Of a DNA stretch of 64,000 nucleotides, positions 1-9,193 are shown piece by piece. The translations under genes and the position numbers were made by a program. The stretch is taken from NCBI RefSeq assembly GCF_000269865.1, contig NZ_AKKV01000025.1, forward strand, positions 1 to 64,000, given 5' to 3'. The stretch comes from Fictibacillus macauensis ZFHKF-1 (lineage in GTDB: Bacteria > Bacillota > Bacilli > Bacillales > Fictibacillaceae). A model generated the notes under the pieces. The model had not been told where the DNA came from. It saw only the letters and a program-made list of their open reading frames with translations, and did no database searches. Within the stretch, counting starts at the first letter, position 1, and the number at the start of each line of letters is the position of its first letter.

Positions 1-14
1 TCGGAAGCAATTTA

Positions 15-140
15 ACTGGTCTGCGCGCGAATCGAGGGCTCCTGCGCGCGAACGGAGCTTGTCTGCGCGCGAATCGGGGCTCCTGCGCGCGAACGGACCT
101 GCTCTGCGCGCGAACGGATCTGGTCTGCGCGCGTTTACAA
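15..140 (-). repeat. Tandem array of about 21-bp CGCGCGCA units
   Basis: Six or so units each begin CGCGCGCA on the minus strand and alternate between an AGACCAG...CCGTT type and a GGAGCC...CGATT type, giving a 42-bp higher-order period. The last unit ends TTAAATTGC, as does the array at 48762-48925. The period is a multiple of three, so frames stay open, but nothing suggests a gene. Confidence 0.8.
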
Positions 141-216
141 ATGAGCTTGCTCTCTTCTCCAATTTTTGAGGCATTCGATGGCTGGCTACTTATATACGCA
201 CGACAATCTAAGCGAC

Positions 217-263
217 AAAAAAAATGGCTTAATCATCGAAACGGATGATTAAGCCATTTTTTT
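217..263. terminator. Repeat-borne hairpin, likely gdh terminator
   Basis: AAAATGGCTTAATCATC pairs with GATGATTAAGCCATTTT around a short loop, with A and T tracts on the two sides, so it can end transcription in either direction. The fourth stem pair after GGC is A-T here and T-A in the copy at 37952, which supports a selected structure. Confidence 0.75.
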
Positions 264-306
264 ATGTGGTAAGGCTGTTTATGTCCCAGCCTCTTTTCTA
301 TCATCC

Positions 307-1104
<798 letters not shown>

Positions 1105-1115
1105 TCACCTCTGTT

Positions 1116-1970
1116 TTAGCTTTTCGTAAATCCAAGCATTACGCCACCAATAATGATGAACAAACAGCCAGCAATGATAAAACCGACTTGTTTCTTAGAT
1201 TTCTTCTCTTTCAAAATGAATATTCCGCCAAGTGTGGAAATAATAATACCGGTTTGTGAGAGAGAAAAGCTTGTCGCGACCCCAATTTTCGGTAAAGAAA
1301 GGAGAAGCGCGATATTACCTGTGCTCCACAGTAAACCAGTTAAAATATTTCTTATAGCAAATTTATTAAATGGTTTCCCGCTAAAGGTTAAGAGTAAACC
1401 TCCGATAAACATACCGAGAGCTTGAGGTAGGATGGCTTCCCAGCCGCCGACATTAAACCATCGAACGATGACAACATAGCCAACATAGCCAGCTGTTGAT
1501 AAGATTAAAATTAAAAATCCTTTACTCGTTTGTTCCGAACCGCTCTCATCATTCGCTTGATCTTTAACAGACGTAAAGACGGCACCTAGAATAATAATTA
1601 CGATTGCAATAATACCCACAATAATTTCTGTGGATGTTTTCCATTCATGAAAAACAAGCACCCCGAAAAGTGACGTTCCAAAGAGTTGCATACCAGTAGA
1701 TAGAGGGACAATTTTTGAAACCCCTAAATGATCTACACTCGCAAATTGGAAACGTTGTCCGACAACCCAGAACATCCCTGAAACAATTCCGACGATGAAA
1801 ACGAGAGAATTGATATGAGGATGTACGATAAAATAGGTTACGATGGAGAATACAAGTGCCCCAATCGTCATACCAAGTGTTTGGCTATAAGAGTTCCCTC
1901 CAAGCTTTTGGCTGACAAGGACGATACTTCCCCAACACACCGCTGTAAGTACTGCTAAAATAATACCCAT
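1116..1970 (-). CDS. glcU: Glucose uptake protein GlcU
   Basis: A predicted 284-residue integral membrane protein with about ten hydrophobic segments, of the drug/metabolite transporter superfamily (GRP family), that imports glucose, probably with protons. Its position directly before gdh is the main support for glucose as substrate. An in-frame start exists further upstream, but AAAGGA is well spaced (about 8 nt) only for the ATG at 1970, giving MGIILAVLTAV. A hydrophilic stretch near residue 150 separates two five-helix halves. An AATACTA motif lies upstream near 2009 and resembles a sigma-G -10 box, but no convincing -35 accompanies it, so forespore expression is inferred from the family only. 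Confidence 0.88.
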   Translation of the reverse strand: MGIILAVLTAVCWGSIVLVSQKLGGNSYSQTLGMTIGALVFSIVTYFIVHPHINSLVFIVGIVSGMFWVVGQRFQFASVDHLGVSKIVPLSTGMQLFGTSLFGVLVFHEWKTSTEIIVGIIAIVIIILGAVFTSVKDQANDESGSEQTSKGFLILILSTAGYVGYVVIVRWFNVGGWEAILPQALGMFIGGLLLTFSGKPFNKFAIRNILTGLLWSTGNIALLLSLPKIGVATSFSLSQTGIIISTLGGIFILKEKKSKKQVGFIIAGCLFIIIGGVMLGFTKS

Positions 1971-2041
1971 ATCCATTTCCTTTCTATTCTTGCTGCAACA
2001 CACATAGTATTTGCATCTTCCCGATGTTTCATGAAGCTAAA

Positions 2042-2078
2042 CAAAAAAAACAAAAAACCCCACCAGTAAATGATGGGG
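2042..2078 (-). terminator. dnaI terminator
   Basis: On the minus strand CCCCATCA and TGGTGGGG form a stem followed by TTTTTTGTTTTTTTT, 14 nt past the dnaI stop. Confidence 0.85.
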
Positions 2079-2091
2079 AGACGTCCACTTC

Positions 2092-3030
2092 TTATTGATT
2101 CGCTCGAAAATTCTTGTCACCACCAATAAAAATCGGTGTGGCAAGATGACGAATCCGTTCCATGATCCTCTTTGCTTTCGCTTCTTCCAATCCACCCTTT
2201 TGCGAGTAGGAAAAGTGTTCTTCAAGAAATTCAAAATCGTAATTGGAAGAGTACAGAGTAGGCAGCCTTTCCATCATTCTATATTGAAGGATGACACCTA
2301 TTATCTCATCTCTTACCCAATTGGTCATGTTTTCTGCTCCAAGATCATCTAACATGAGAACAGGCACGGTTTTCAGCAATTCCATTTTCTCGTTGAATGT
2401 CCCGTCTGACAAGCTACTCTTCATCTCCCGAAGAAATTCGGGCGTATGAATGAGCAAGGACGAGATACCACGTTCAGCAAGGGCATTCGCAATGGCACCG
2501 AGAAGGTACGTTTTTCCAACGCCAAATTTCCCATAAAAGTAAAGACCTTTGGCTTCTTCTTTGGCGCTGAGCTTCTTGACAAAAGCCATCCCTGCTCCAA
2601 TTGCTTCTTTCCGATCTTCATCAATGCTTGTTAAGTTCGTAAAAGAAGCTTCCAAAATATCTTTCGGAATAAAATAGCTTTGCATCCGAGCAGACAATGA
2701 TTTTTGATGCTCATCCTGCTTTTTAAGGGAACACTTTTCGTAATAAATACTTAATTGATTTTTCTCCACTTCAAGATGAGGCTGGTAGCCTGCCATCAGG
2801 TTGGGACACGCTTGCAAACCAGGGCATTGACTACATTGCTTTTGCTCTTTACTGTATTCATACAGCTTCGTTAATCCTTTTTCAATACTAGCGTCACTCA
2901 AGGTAGGATAACGACTTAAAAAAGAGCGGACAAGTGGGTCTTGTAGCACTTCTCGCTTGATTCGGTCGTATTCTTTTTGAAATTGATTAAAGCCTGGCAT
3001 CGTTTTAACGGCATCTTCAATCGAATCCAT
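2092..3030 (-). CDS. dnaI: Primosomal protein DnaI, helicase loader
   Basis: DnaI is the AAA+ ATPase that loads the replicative helicase at the origin and at restarting forks together with DnaB and DnaD. The 312-residue protein has an N-terminal helicase-binding domain with a zinc-type cysteine cluster (Cys66, Cys69, Cys75, Cys100) and a C-terminal ATPase domain with Walker A GKFGVGKT (167-174) and Walker B LMLDDLG (225-231). The start has an AAGGAGGAGAAACT ribosome site. It lies 20 nt after dnaB, and nrdR-dnaB-dnaI is the conserved Bacillus order. The downstream terminator means it is the last gene of its unit. Confidence 0.96.
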   Translation of the reverse strand: MDSIEDAVKTMPGFNQFQKEYDRIKREVLQDPLVRSFLSRYPTLSDASIEKGLTKLYEYSKEQKQCSQCPGLQACPNLMAGYQPHLEVEKNQLSIYYEKCSLKKQDEHQKSLSARMQSYFIPKDILEASFTNLTSIDEDRKEAIGAGMAFVKKLSAKEEAKGLYFYGKFGVGKTYLLGAIANALAERGISSLLIHTPEFLREMKSSLSDGTFNEKMELLKTVPVLMLDDLGAENMTNWVRDEIIGVILQYRMMERLPTLYSSNYDFEFLEEHFSYSQKGGLEEAKAKRIMERIRHLATPIFIGGDKNFRANQ

Positions 3031-3050
3031 AGTTTCTCCTCCTTAAGATG

Positions 3051-4439
3051 CTAAAATTCTTTCAAAAGATCTTCTAGCCATTGTTGATTCTTTGCTTCAA
3101 CTTCCTGACTTGGCGTGCTGTCTTGCGTTGTGCGATCCTTCTTTTCTTGGCTTTCATTTGTATCTTTTAACCAATCCGGCAATCTTGCTTGTTTCGTTTG
3201 GCCACGTGACGCTCTTCGTCCTTGTGTTGATTTACGCTCTTGCCACTCACGATACTTTTTTTGCTCCATGCGAGCAAGCGTCATCGCTTCTGGCACCGTT
3301 TGAACTTTTTTGCGTGCCCAGTGGCTAGCAATTTTTTCAACAAACGAGCGAATGAGCTTCATATCACTCGTCTTCATAACATAATCGAGCAATACATTAA
3401 CAACACCTGGCTGGAGCTTTTGATCCATTAATAAATACGCAATAATGGATACATCCGCCTCTGCCGGTCGTGCACCTGATTGAATTTCAAGCAATTGATA
3501 AGGCGATACTTCCTCGAAAAAACGAATCATCTTTTCCTCATCTGTTTGAGGCTCTTCTTGCACCGTTTTCAAATGATGTGGTTGCGTTTTTAGTGCCATA
3601 TGAGGTAGCCCATTGTTATTTTCAATTCGATACCACTTTTGAACTTCTTTTCGTAAGTGCTCTTCTGTTAATTCACCGTGTGAATGATAGGCATTTTGAA
3701 TTTGGCGACTCATTTCAAGCGGCCCCATCCGATAAATATACGCAAGCTTTTTAATTGCTTCCTTAACTTTCGGTGTAAGTACGTCTTCTGGAATAATAAA
3801 ACTCGATAGCGTCGTTTGTAAAAGATCAAAATCAAATGCTGCATTGGAGAAGTCTAGCTGTCCCCCGCTTGTCCGATCCATCACATGTTGCTGACCTTCA
3901 TGAATTTCTGAATATACACCTGCCGTCATTTCTGACGGATGCAGTGAAATAAAGACATCACTAAAGGAAGCTGTCGTTTCCTGAAAAAGTGAAACATCCT
4001 GATCATCCGCTTGAAAGCTTTCTTTCATTTCCAAATACTTTGTTTTGCCAAGACGATTGTATAAATAAATATTTAATACGCCATCATTAAAAAAAGCAGA
4101 AGGCGATAACGGTGTTTGTAACTGATACAAGTAATTTCGCTCTGTTTCATTTTCCTGCTTAAACGACTTCAGCAATCCTATCGCCTCTAGCCGCTTGCGA
4201 GCAGCAATGATATCTTTTAATGAAAACTGAGTAACGTTCATCAATCGTTGATGCGAGTGCCTCTTGGCATTGCCCATCTCTGCATCACACCAAAACGTCA
4301 TATATAAACTGTAGGCAAAGGCTCCTATTAACGGTTGGTACAGCAAGGTCAATACTTTACGGTCTAGATGATCCAAATAACCGCTACATTGAGCTTCATA
4401 CGTATCCACCGGGAGAATTTCTTTCCAGTGTCCACTCAT
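3051..4439 (-). CDS. dnaB: Replication initiation and membrane attachment protein DnaB
   Basis: This is the Gram-positive DnaB, not the replicative helicase. It helps load helicase at oriC and tethers the origin to the membrane. The 462-residue protein has two DnaD/DnaB-like winged-helix/helical parts: an N-terminal one (about 1-110) and a C-terminal DnaB_2 region (about 310-400) with the YxxxI-type stretch around YREWQERK, then a charged low-complexity tail. A GTG 9 nt upstream is also open, but AAAGGTG fits the ATG at 4439 better. No transmembrane segment is evident, so membrane contact would be peripheral. It is followed closely by its partner dnaI. Confidence 0.95.
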   Translation of the reverse strand: MSGHWKEILPVDTYEAQCSGYLDHLDRKVLTLLYQPLIGAFAYSLYMTFWCDAEMGNAKRHSHQRLMNVTQFSLKDIIAARKRLEAIGLLKSFKQENETERNYLYQLQTPLSPSAFFNDGVLNIYLYNRLGKTKYLEMKESFQADDQDVSLFQETTASFSDVFISLHPSEMTAGVYSEIHEGQQHVMDRTSGGQLDFSNAAFDFDLLQTTLSSFIIPEDVLTPKVKEAIKKLAYIYRMGPLEMSRQIQNAYHSHGELTEEHLRKEVQKWYRIENNNGLPHMALKTQPHHLKTVQEEPQTDEEKMIRFFEEVSPYQLLEIQSGARPAEADVSIIAYLLMDQKLQPGVVNVLLDYVMKTSDMKLIRSFVEKIASHWARKKVQTVPEAMTLARMEQKKYREWQERKSTQGRRASRGQTKQARLPDWLKDTNESQEKKDRTTQDSTPSQEVEAKNQQWLEDLLKEF

Positions 4440-4476
4440 GTTCCTCACCTTTCAAACGTGTGTCCTATATTTCTGA

Positions 4477-4511
4477 TAAAAAAAAGCGTAAAACGAAAAG
4501 CTGTCTTACGC
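4477..4511 (-). terminator. nrdR terminator
   Basis: Minus-strand GCGTAA/TTACGC stem with a pyrimidine-rich loop, followed by a run of eight T. It lies between nrdR and dnaB, so dnaB-dnaI may depend on partial read-through or a separate promoter. Confidence 0.75.
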
Positions 4512-4515
4512 AAGA

Positions 4516-4977
4516 TTAACGCTCATCTTTTTTAATTAGTTCTTTCAATTCCTGAATAAAAACATTGATATCTTTAAACTGGCGATACACAGAAGCGAAG
4601 CGGACATACGCTACTTCATCTGTATCTGCTAAATAGTCCATTACTTTCTCTCCTACTTCTTGACTGTTGATTTCAGGAGATCCTTGATTTCGTAAATCTT
4701 TTTCAATATGATCAACAATATTTTCTAATACTTCAAGAGGAACGGGACGTTTTTCACACGCCTTAATGAGACCACGTAAAATCTTTTCGCGACTAAACTC
4801 TTCACGAATCCCATCTTTTTTAACCACAATAAGCGGAATTTCCTCGACTGTTTCAAATGTCGTAAAGCGATACGTACAAGATTCACATTCCCGTCTGCGA
4901 CGAATCGAGCGCCCTGAATGAACAGGACGAGAATCAAGTACCTTTGTACCGTTAAACTGGCATGACGGACAACGCAC
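4516..4977 (-). CDS. nrdR: Transcriptional repressor NrdR
   Basis: NrdR senses ATP/dATP and represses ribonucleotide reductase genes, matching dNTP supply to replication. The 153-residue protein carries the N-terminal zinc ribbon (Cys3, Cys6, Cys31, Cys34) followed by a basic DNA-binding stretch RSIRRRRE and an ATP-cone domain (about 46-136). Length and motif spacing are those of the family. It starts at a GTG with GGAG 10 nt upstream; this start puts the first cysteine at position 3 as expected. Its place before dnaB-dnaI is conserved in Bacillus. No ribonucleotide reductase genes lie in the window. Confidence 0.95.
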   Translation of the reverse strand: MRCPSCQFNGTKVLDSRPVHSGRSIRRRRECESCTYRFTTFETVEEIPLIVVKKDGIREEFSREKILRGLIKACEKRPVPLEVLENIVDHIEKDLRNQGSPEINSQEVGEKVMDYLADTDEVAYVRFASVYRQFKDINVFIQELKELIKKDER

Positions 4978-5156
4978 TGCAAATCAACTCCATCAACTAA
5001 ATAAACTGCTCGTTATTATTATCTTAGACAAAAGAGTGGCACGTGACAAGATGTAATTATTCTCTATTCACATATCCTACCTCTATTACGGTCATACTTC
5101 TTTATTTTCTCAAAGCAATAGCGCATTCGTCAATTCTTTTTCACCGTAATGGCACT

Positions 5157-5184
5157 AAAAAAAGAGATGCTTCCACATCTCTTC
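5157..5184 (-). terminator. speD terminator
   Basis: Minus-strand AGAGATG/CATCTCT stem followed by TTTTTTT, about 15 nt after the speD stop. Confidence 0.85.
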
Positions 5185-5199
5185 TTTGTACCTTGTTTG

Positions 5200-5586
5200 C
5201 TATTGGTTTGCGACTGCCTTGCTTTTAGCCGCCATAATTGGTCCCATACCACGCGGAACCTCCAAATTTTCACGGCTATCTGCTTCTAAAGCCTGTGAAA
5301 TATAATCGGCAGCTACATTGGGATCAATGCGATCTCCACAAGTGTATACGTCGATACTTGCATAACCATGCTCTGGAAAACTGTGAATCGTTAAATGTGA
5401 CTCCGAAATAATAACGACCCCACTTACGCCATGCGGCGCAAATTTATGAAAAGCAACTTCACGAACCTCAGCACCTGACTTTAGAGCAGCATCAACAAAT
5501 GTTTCCTCGATGTATTTTAAATCATTGAGCTTTTCGCTGTTACAACCCCACAGTTCGGCAATTACGTGTCTTCCCATTGTATCCAT
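5200..5586 (-). CDS. speD: S-adenosylmethionine decarboxylase proenzyme
   Basis: SpeD makes decarboxylated SAM, the aminopropyl donor for spermidine. The proenzyme cuts itself between Glu and Ser in SES-HLTIH, and the serine becomes the pyruvoyl group. An ATG at 5595 is also open, but starting at the ATG at 5586 gives 128 residues and places the motif residues at Ser63, His68 and Cys83, the numbering of the Thermotoga enzyme, so I prefer it. The ribosome site AAAGGGGG is 12 nt from this ATG and only 3 nt from the upstream one, so the start is not settled. A separate promoter and a structured leader precede the gene. No speE is in view. Confidence 0.94.
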   Translation of the reverse strand: MDTMGRHVIAELWGCNSEKLNDLKYIEETFVDAALKSGAEVREVAFHKFAPHGVSGVVIISESHLTIHSFPEHGYASIDVYTCGDRIDPNVAADYISQALEADSRENLEVPRGMGPIMAAKSKAVANQ

Positions 5587-5707
5587 ATTTAGCATAGTCC
5601 CCCTTTAAAAAATGTCATGCCCTTTCAAGCATGCGGTACTGAGCTCCTACCACGGGGGAAAGTTAGTCCAGAGAGGTCCTAACCCTTTAAGTAGAATCCA
5701 GCGTCCG
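5587..5707 (-). ncRNA. Structured speD leader with possible anti-Shine-Dalgarno
   Basis: From the expected transcript start near 5707 the leader holds three consecutive hairpins: 5683-5662 (GUUAG/CUAAC), 5653-5633 (GUGGUA/UACCGC) and 5633-5616 (CAUGC/GCAUG). Between the first two lies UCCCCC (5659-5654), complementary to the GGGGGA (5603-5598) of the speD ribosome site. That pairing would enclose the second and third hairpins and hide the ribosome site. Ligand or protein partner unknown; I do not recognise a described riboswitch. Confidence 0.5.
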
Positions 5708-5713
5708 AATCAT

Positions 5714-5742
5714 AGTATACTTGTTTTATTTATACATTTCAA
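5714..5742 (-). promoter_or_regulatory. speD promoter, sigma-A type
   Basis: TTGAAA (5742-5737) and TATACT (5719-5714) separated by 17 bp on the minus strand. It allows speD expression independent of gapB, which is upstream and ends in its own terminator. Confidence 0.75.
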
Positions 5743-5815
5743 CATAATCTAGAATTTTTTTCATTAATTTAACATAAAAAGAAGTAAAAGTGCTTTCATG
5801 CTGTAAAGCACGTAG

Positions 5816-5852
5816 CAAAAAAAGCAGCTCCGCTCAAGGGAAGCTGCTTTTT
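5816..5852 (-). terminator. gapB terminator
   Basis: AAAAAGCAGCT pairs with AGCTGCTTTTT with a long loop; the T run follows on the minus strand. Confidence 0.85.
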
Positions 5853-5878
5853 ACACGTTATGAGATGAAAAAGTAACC

Positions 5879-6913
5879 TTAGGAAGGAATTTTTTGTTCT
5901 GCTGTTTGCGAAAGGCCAGAAGCAACCATGCTAGCTAAATCAACGACACGACAAGAGTAACCCCACTCGTTATCATACCAAGCAAGTACTTTTACCTTTT
6001 TCTCTTCTATTACCATCGTTGACAATCCATCAATAATGGACGAATTTTCATTGCCGTTATAGTCAATTGAAACGAGTGGTAGCTCATTATAGCCAAGAAT
6101 GCCTTTTAATGGGCCTTCTGCCGCTCTCATTAGTACTTCATTTACATGTTCTTCTGTCACTGGCGTTTTTACGTCAACGACTAAATCAACCAAAGACACG
6201 TTAGGTGTAGGCACACGAAGTGACATACCATTTAGCTTGCCCGTAAGATGCGGAAGCACTTTAGAGATGGCTTTAGCAGCACCTGTAGATGTAGGTATAA
6301 TAGACTGACCACACGCACGTGCACGGCGCAGGTCTTTATGTGGGTTATCAATGTTCTTTTGATCGTTTGTATACGCATGAATCGTCGTCATCATACCAGA
6401 CTCAATGCCAAAATGATCATCAAGCACTTTTACGACAGGCGCTAGACAGTTAGTCGTACAAGACGCATTTGAAATAATATGATGTTCACTCGGATTGTAA
6501 TCGCTATCATTTACACCCATAACAATCGTAATGTCTTCATTTTTACCCGGAGCAGTAATAATAACTTTCTTAGCACCCGCTTCTAAATGATATCCTGCTG
6601 TTTCTTTACATTTAAACTTACCGGTTGCTTCTATAACGATATCAACCCCAAGACCCTTCCAAGGAAGCGCTTTCGGATCGCGAGAATTTAAAAGAAGTAC
6701 CTTTTGATTGTTGACCATTAAATACCCTTCATGCGGTATAACTTCACCTTTAAAGACACCGTGAATAGAATCATATTTAATCATGTGCGCTAACGTTTCT
6801 GGAGAATAGCTTGCGTTGATCGCTACTACTTCAAACTCGTTGTCCTCCATCATTTTACGAAATACCATTCGTCCGATGCGCCCAAGTCCATTAATCGCTA
6901 CTTTTGCTTTCAT
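5879..6913 (-). CDS. gapB: Glyceraldehyde-3-phosphate dehydrogenase GapB, gluconeogenic
   Basis: In Bacillus, GapB works in the gluconeogenic direction and prefers NADP, unlike glycolytic GapA. The 344-residue protein shows the Rossmann motif NGLGRIGR (8-15), catalytic Cys152 in SNASCTTNCLAP and His179. After the second strand it has INASYSP rather than the acidic NDLTD of NAD-dependent enzymes, which fits NADP use. In B. subtilis gapB is repressed on glucose by CcpN and is linked to speD; here speD is next but has its own promoter. A CcpN-consensus site overlaps the -10 box (6965-6975). Confidence 0.95.
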   Translation of the reverse strand: MKAKVAINGLGRIGRMVFRKMMEDNEFEVVAINASYSPETLAHMIKYDSIHGVFKGEVIPHEGYLMVNNQKVLLLNSRDPKALPWKGLGVDIVIEATGKFKCKETAGYHLEAGAKKVIITAPGKNEDITIVMGVNDSDYNPSEHHIISNASCTTNCLAPVVKVLDDHFGIESGMMTTIHAYTNDQKNIDNPHKDLRRARACGQSIIPTSTGAAKAISKVLPHLTGKLNGMSLRVPTPNVSLVDLVVDVKTPVTEEHVNEVLMRAAEGPLKGILGYNELPLVSIDYNGNENSSIIDGLSTMVIEEKKVKVLAWYDNEWGYSCRVVDLASMVASGLSQTAEQKIPS

Positions 6914-6964
6914 GGTTTGTTCCCTCCAAAATAGGTTATACTTTTTTTATCTCTTTCTAGAATT

Positions 6965-6975
6965 AGTATAGCATA
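6965..6975 (-). promoter_or_regulatory. CcpN operator overlapping the gapB -10 box
   Basis: Minus-strand TATGCTATACT fits all eleven positions of the CcpN consensus TRTGHYATAYW as I remember it, and includes the -10 hexamer TATACT (6970-6965). The -35 is poor. A weaker match, TAGGTTATACT (one mismatch), lies on the plus strand at 6932-6942. Confidence 0.65.
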
Positions 6976-7013
6976 TTGAAACAAAAAAAGAACGGTATTT
7001 TATAAAAATAGGC

Positions 7014-7043
7014 AAAAAAAACCTACTGTTCATGACAGCAGGC
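7014..7043 (-). terminator. coaE terminator
   Basis: CCTGCTGT/ACAGTAGG stem with loop CATGA and an eight-T tail; the stem starts right at the coaE stop codon. Confidence 0.85.
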
Positions 7044-7636
7044 TATAAAACGTCCCATTTTATCAATTGTTGGCGAACATTTTCCCATAATTCTTCTTCC
7101 GATCCGTTATTATCAACAACAGCATCTGCCCATTTTTTCTTTTGCGCAAGCGGCAGTTGAGACGCAATGCGCGCTGTCGCTTCTTCTTTCGTTGAATGAT
7201 CGCGCTCTATTAAACGCGCTAATTGAACATCTTCTGCAACATAAATGAGGAGCGTCACATCTACCATATGCGTAAGCTTGCTTTCAAAAAGCAAAGGAAT
7301 ATCCATCACGACATGAGGATAACCTTGCGCTAAATAGCTTTCCGCCTCTTTTTTTAATTGGGCACGAACAGCTGGATGCACAATGGCATTTAATTGTTGA
7401 CGCTTTTCTGCACAGTTAAAAATAATCGACCCTAGCTTTTTCCGATCAAGTTCCCCTGTAGAAGTAAGCACCTCATCACCAAATACAGCGACAATTTGCC
7501 GAAGCGCGTCGGTTCCTTTTTCAACGACTTGTCGAGCCGCTATATCTGCATCACAAACCGGAATGTTCCATTCTTTTAAATAACGAGAAACGGTACTTTT
7601 CCCGCTCGCGATCCCTCCTGTTAAACCAATGATCAT
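7043..7636 (-). CDS. coaE: Dephospho-CoA kinase
   Basis: CoaE catalyses the last step of coenzyme A synthesis, phosphorylating the 3'-hydroxyl of dephospho-CoA with ATP. The 197-residue protein has the P-loop GGIASGKS (7-14) at the extreme N-terminus and the family's DIPLLFE motif near residue 91. Length is typical. It is the last gene of the polA-mutM-ytaF-coaE run, 16 nt after the ytaF stop, and its stop codon abuts a terminator. Confidence 0.95.
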   Translation of the reverse strand: MIIGLTGGIASGKSTVSRYLKEWNIPVCDADIAARQVVEKGTDALRQIVAVFGDEVLTSTGELDRKKLGSIIFNCAEKRQQLNAIVHPAVRAQLKKEAESYLAQGYPHVVMDIPLLFESKLTHMVDVTLLIYVAEDVQLARLIERDHSTKEEATARIASQLPLAQKKKWADAVVDNNGSEEELWENVRQQLIKWDVL

Positions 7637-7652
7637 CTGAATATCGTTCCTT

Positions 7653-8285
7653 TCATTGCAACTTCAATAGTCCCATTAGTATTAAAACGATGCCCGGTAA
7701 GTAGCTGACGTTTTTCATCCAAGCTAGCTTAGCAGCTGCATACCCTACTTTCATGCCAATGACGACAAACAAAGAGCTCATCATAGCAACTGCCAGCGCT
7801 GTTGCAAGCGGCGGTAAGTGGAGAAGTGCTGCTCCGATCCCGGCACCAAAAGCATCCAAAGACAAAGCAACGCCTAGTAAGATGGCTTCGACACTATTAA
7901 TGGATCCCGAACGGTCCACATCTGCCATTGCTGGCTTTTTAAGTATTTGAATCATAATGCCTAAGGATTTTATTTCTAATTTTACAATAGTCTTTTCTTT
8001 CCGTACAGTTTCCGGCGCCTTCGATTGAAAGGCTTGATATAAAAAATAACCACCAAGACCGATTAATAAACATCCTCCTACGATCTTTCCAGCATGAGGA
8101 GAAAGTACATGTTGAAGCACGGTACCAAAGCCCATCGATGTATAAAAAACAATCGCAGAGCATAGTGAAATAATTAAAATAGAGGATAATGGTATCGTTA
8201 TTTGCTTCATACCATACGTTAAACCTGTTCCAAAGCTATCTAAGCTAACGGCAAAAGCAAGGATCAGAATAGAAATTGACATCAT
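7653..8285 (-). CDS. ytaF: Sporulation membrane protein YtaF
   Basis: A 210-residue polytopic membrane protein of the MntP/YtaF type, with two similar three-helix halves that each carry an AxSLDxFGxG motif (near residues 12 and 140). YtaF is associated with sporulation in B. subtilis but its transport role, if any, is not known to me. The open frame extends much further upstream, but the hydrophobic domain begins at the ATG at 8285, and AAAGGAG lies 13 nt before it. A hydrophilic lysine-rich linker separates the halves. It sits between mutM and coaE as in B. subtilis. Confidence 0.85.
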   Translation of the reverse strand: MMSISILILAFAVSLDSFGTGLTYGMKQITIPLSSILIISLCSAIVFYTSMGFGTVLQHVLSPHAGKIVGGCLLIGLGGYFLYQAFQSKAPETVRKEKTIVKLEIKSLGIMIQILKKPAMADVDRSGSINSVEAILLGVALSLDAFGAGIGAALLHLPPLATALAVAMMSSLFVVIGMKVGYAAAKLAWMKNVSYLPGIVLILMGLLKLQ

Positions 8286-8349
8286 AATGAAACAAACGCT
8301 CCTTTCGCTACAGCTGCTGTTGCAGTGTATGAAAGAAGCGTTCATTGTG

Positions 8350-9168
8350 TTATTTTTGACAGTTTGTACAAAAATGCGTGCCACGCCCTGCAATAACGGT
8401 GCGTTCGATTTCACGACCACACGTCAAACAAGGCTGACCTTTTTTTCCATACACAAACAGCTCAAGCTGAAAGCTACCTTGCTTTCCTTCACTATTCGTA
8501 TACGAGCGAATCGTGCTGCCACCTTTTTTTACTGATTCACCGAGAATGGCCACGATTTTTTCATGAAGAACACCTAACTGCGCAAGCGTTAACGCTTGTG
8601 CCTTTGTTTCTGGGTGAATGCCGGACGCAAACAGAACCTCATCCACATAAATATTTCCAAGTCCAGCAATTAATGATTGATCGAGCAGTACGGCTTTAAT
8701 GTTACGTGTTGTTTTTTTAAACAGTGCTTGCATAACTGTCGGCGTGAGTGCTGGATCAAACGGTTCAAACCCCACATTGTTGAGAGGAGGCGCCGTTTCT
8801 TCTTCACCTTGGCGATACAGGTGCATCGTACCAAATTTCCGCACATCATGATAGCGAAGCTCTGTTCCATCTGTAAACGAGAAAATGACGTGCGCATGCT
8901 TATTCAGCGGCTCCTCGTTATCATGTAAGCTATACTTTCCTTCCATGCGCAAATGAGACACAATCACATCTTCTGACAACACAAGCTTTAAAAACTTACC
9001 GCGCCGCGTTGTTTCTAGAATGGTTTGACCGCTCAATCGCTCTTTAAAAGCATCGATTTCATATTTTACAATGTTGGGCCAACGAACGGTTACGTTTTGG
9101 ATCGTTTTATTGGCCACAAGTTTGTTTAATGTATTTTTGACATTTTCAACTTCTGGTAGCTCTGGCAT
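8350..9168 (-). CDS. mutM: Formamidopyrimidine-DNA glycosylase
   Basis: MutM (Fpg) removes oxidised purines such as 8-oxoguanine and nicks the abasic site. After Met removal the mature protein starts PELPEVE, with Pro1 as the catalytic nucleophile and Glu2 assisting; this fixes the start at 9168 rather than the in-frame TTG 9 nt upstream, and AAGGAG is 9 nt before it. The 272-residue protein ends in the zinc finger CxxC...CxxC (CLTC and CTNC) used for DNA binding. It is 26 nt after polA, a conserved repair pairing. Confidence 0.96.
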   Translation of the reverse strand: MPELPEVENVKNTLNKLVANKTIQNVTVRWPNIVKYEIDAFKERLSGQTILETTRRGKFLKLVLSEDVIVSHLRMEGKYSLHDNEEPLNKHAHVIFSFTDGTELRYHDVRKFGTMHLYRQGEEETAPPLNNVGFEPFDPALTPTVMQALFKKTTRNIKAVLLDQSLIAGLGNIYVDEVLFASGIHPETKAQALTLAQLGVLHEKIVAILGESVKKGGSTIRSYTNSEGKQGSFQLELFVYGKKGQPCLTCGREIERTVIAGRGTHFCTNCQK

Positions 9169-9193
9169 AGGAGGCAACTCCTTTTACTTCTTT

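Larger units (their letters stand above)
1..298 (-). repeat. Dispersed intergenic repeat, copy 1 (cut by window edge)
   Basis: Read on the minus strand it begins about 12 nt after the gdh stop with GGCTGGGACATAAACAGCC, continues through an A/T-flanked hairpin (217-263), a conserved AGATTGTCGTGCGTATATAA segment and a GC-rich array of about 21-bp units (15-140), and runs off the left edge. The same modules recur in the same order at 48600-49152 and in shortened form at 37927-38125. Confidence 0.8.

Noticed and set aside
15-140. CRISPR-like array
   Set aside because: The units are contiguous with no unique spacers, and no cas genes are present.
2037-2234. 65-codon minus-strand frame at the dnaI 3' end
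   Set aside because: It overlaps dnaI and its terminator in another frame and has no ribosome site.
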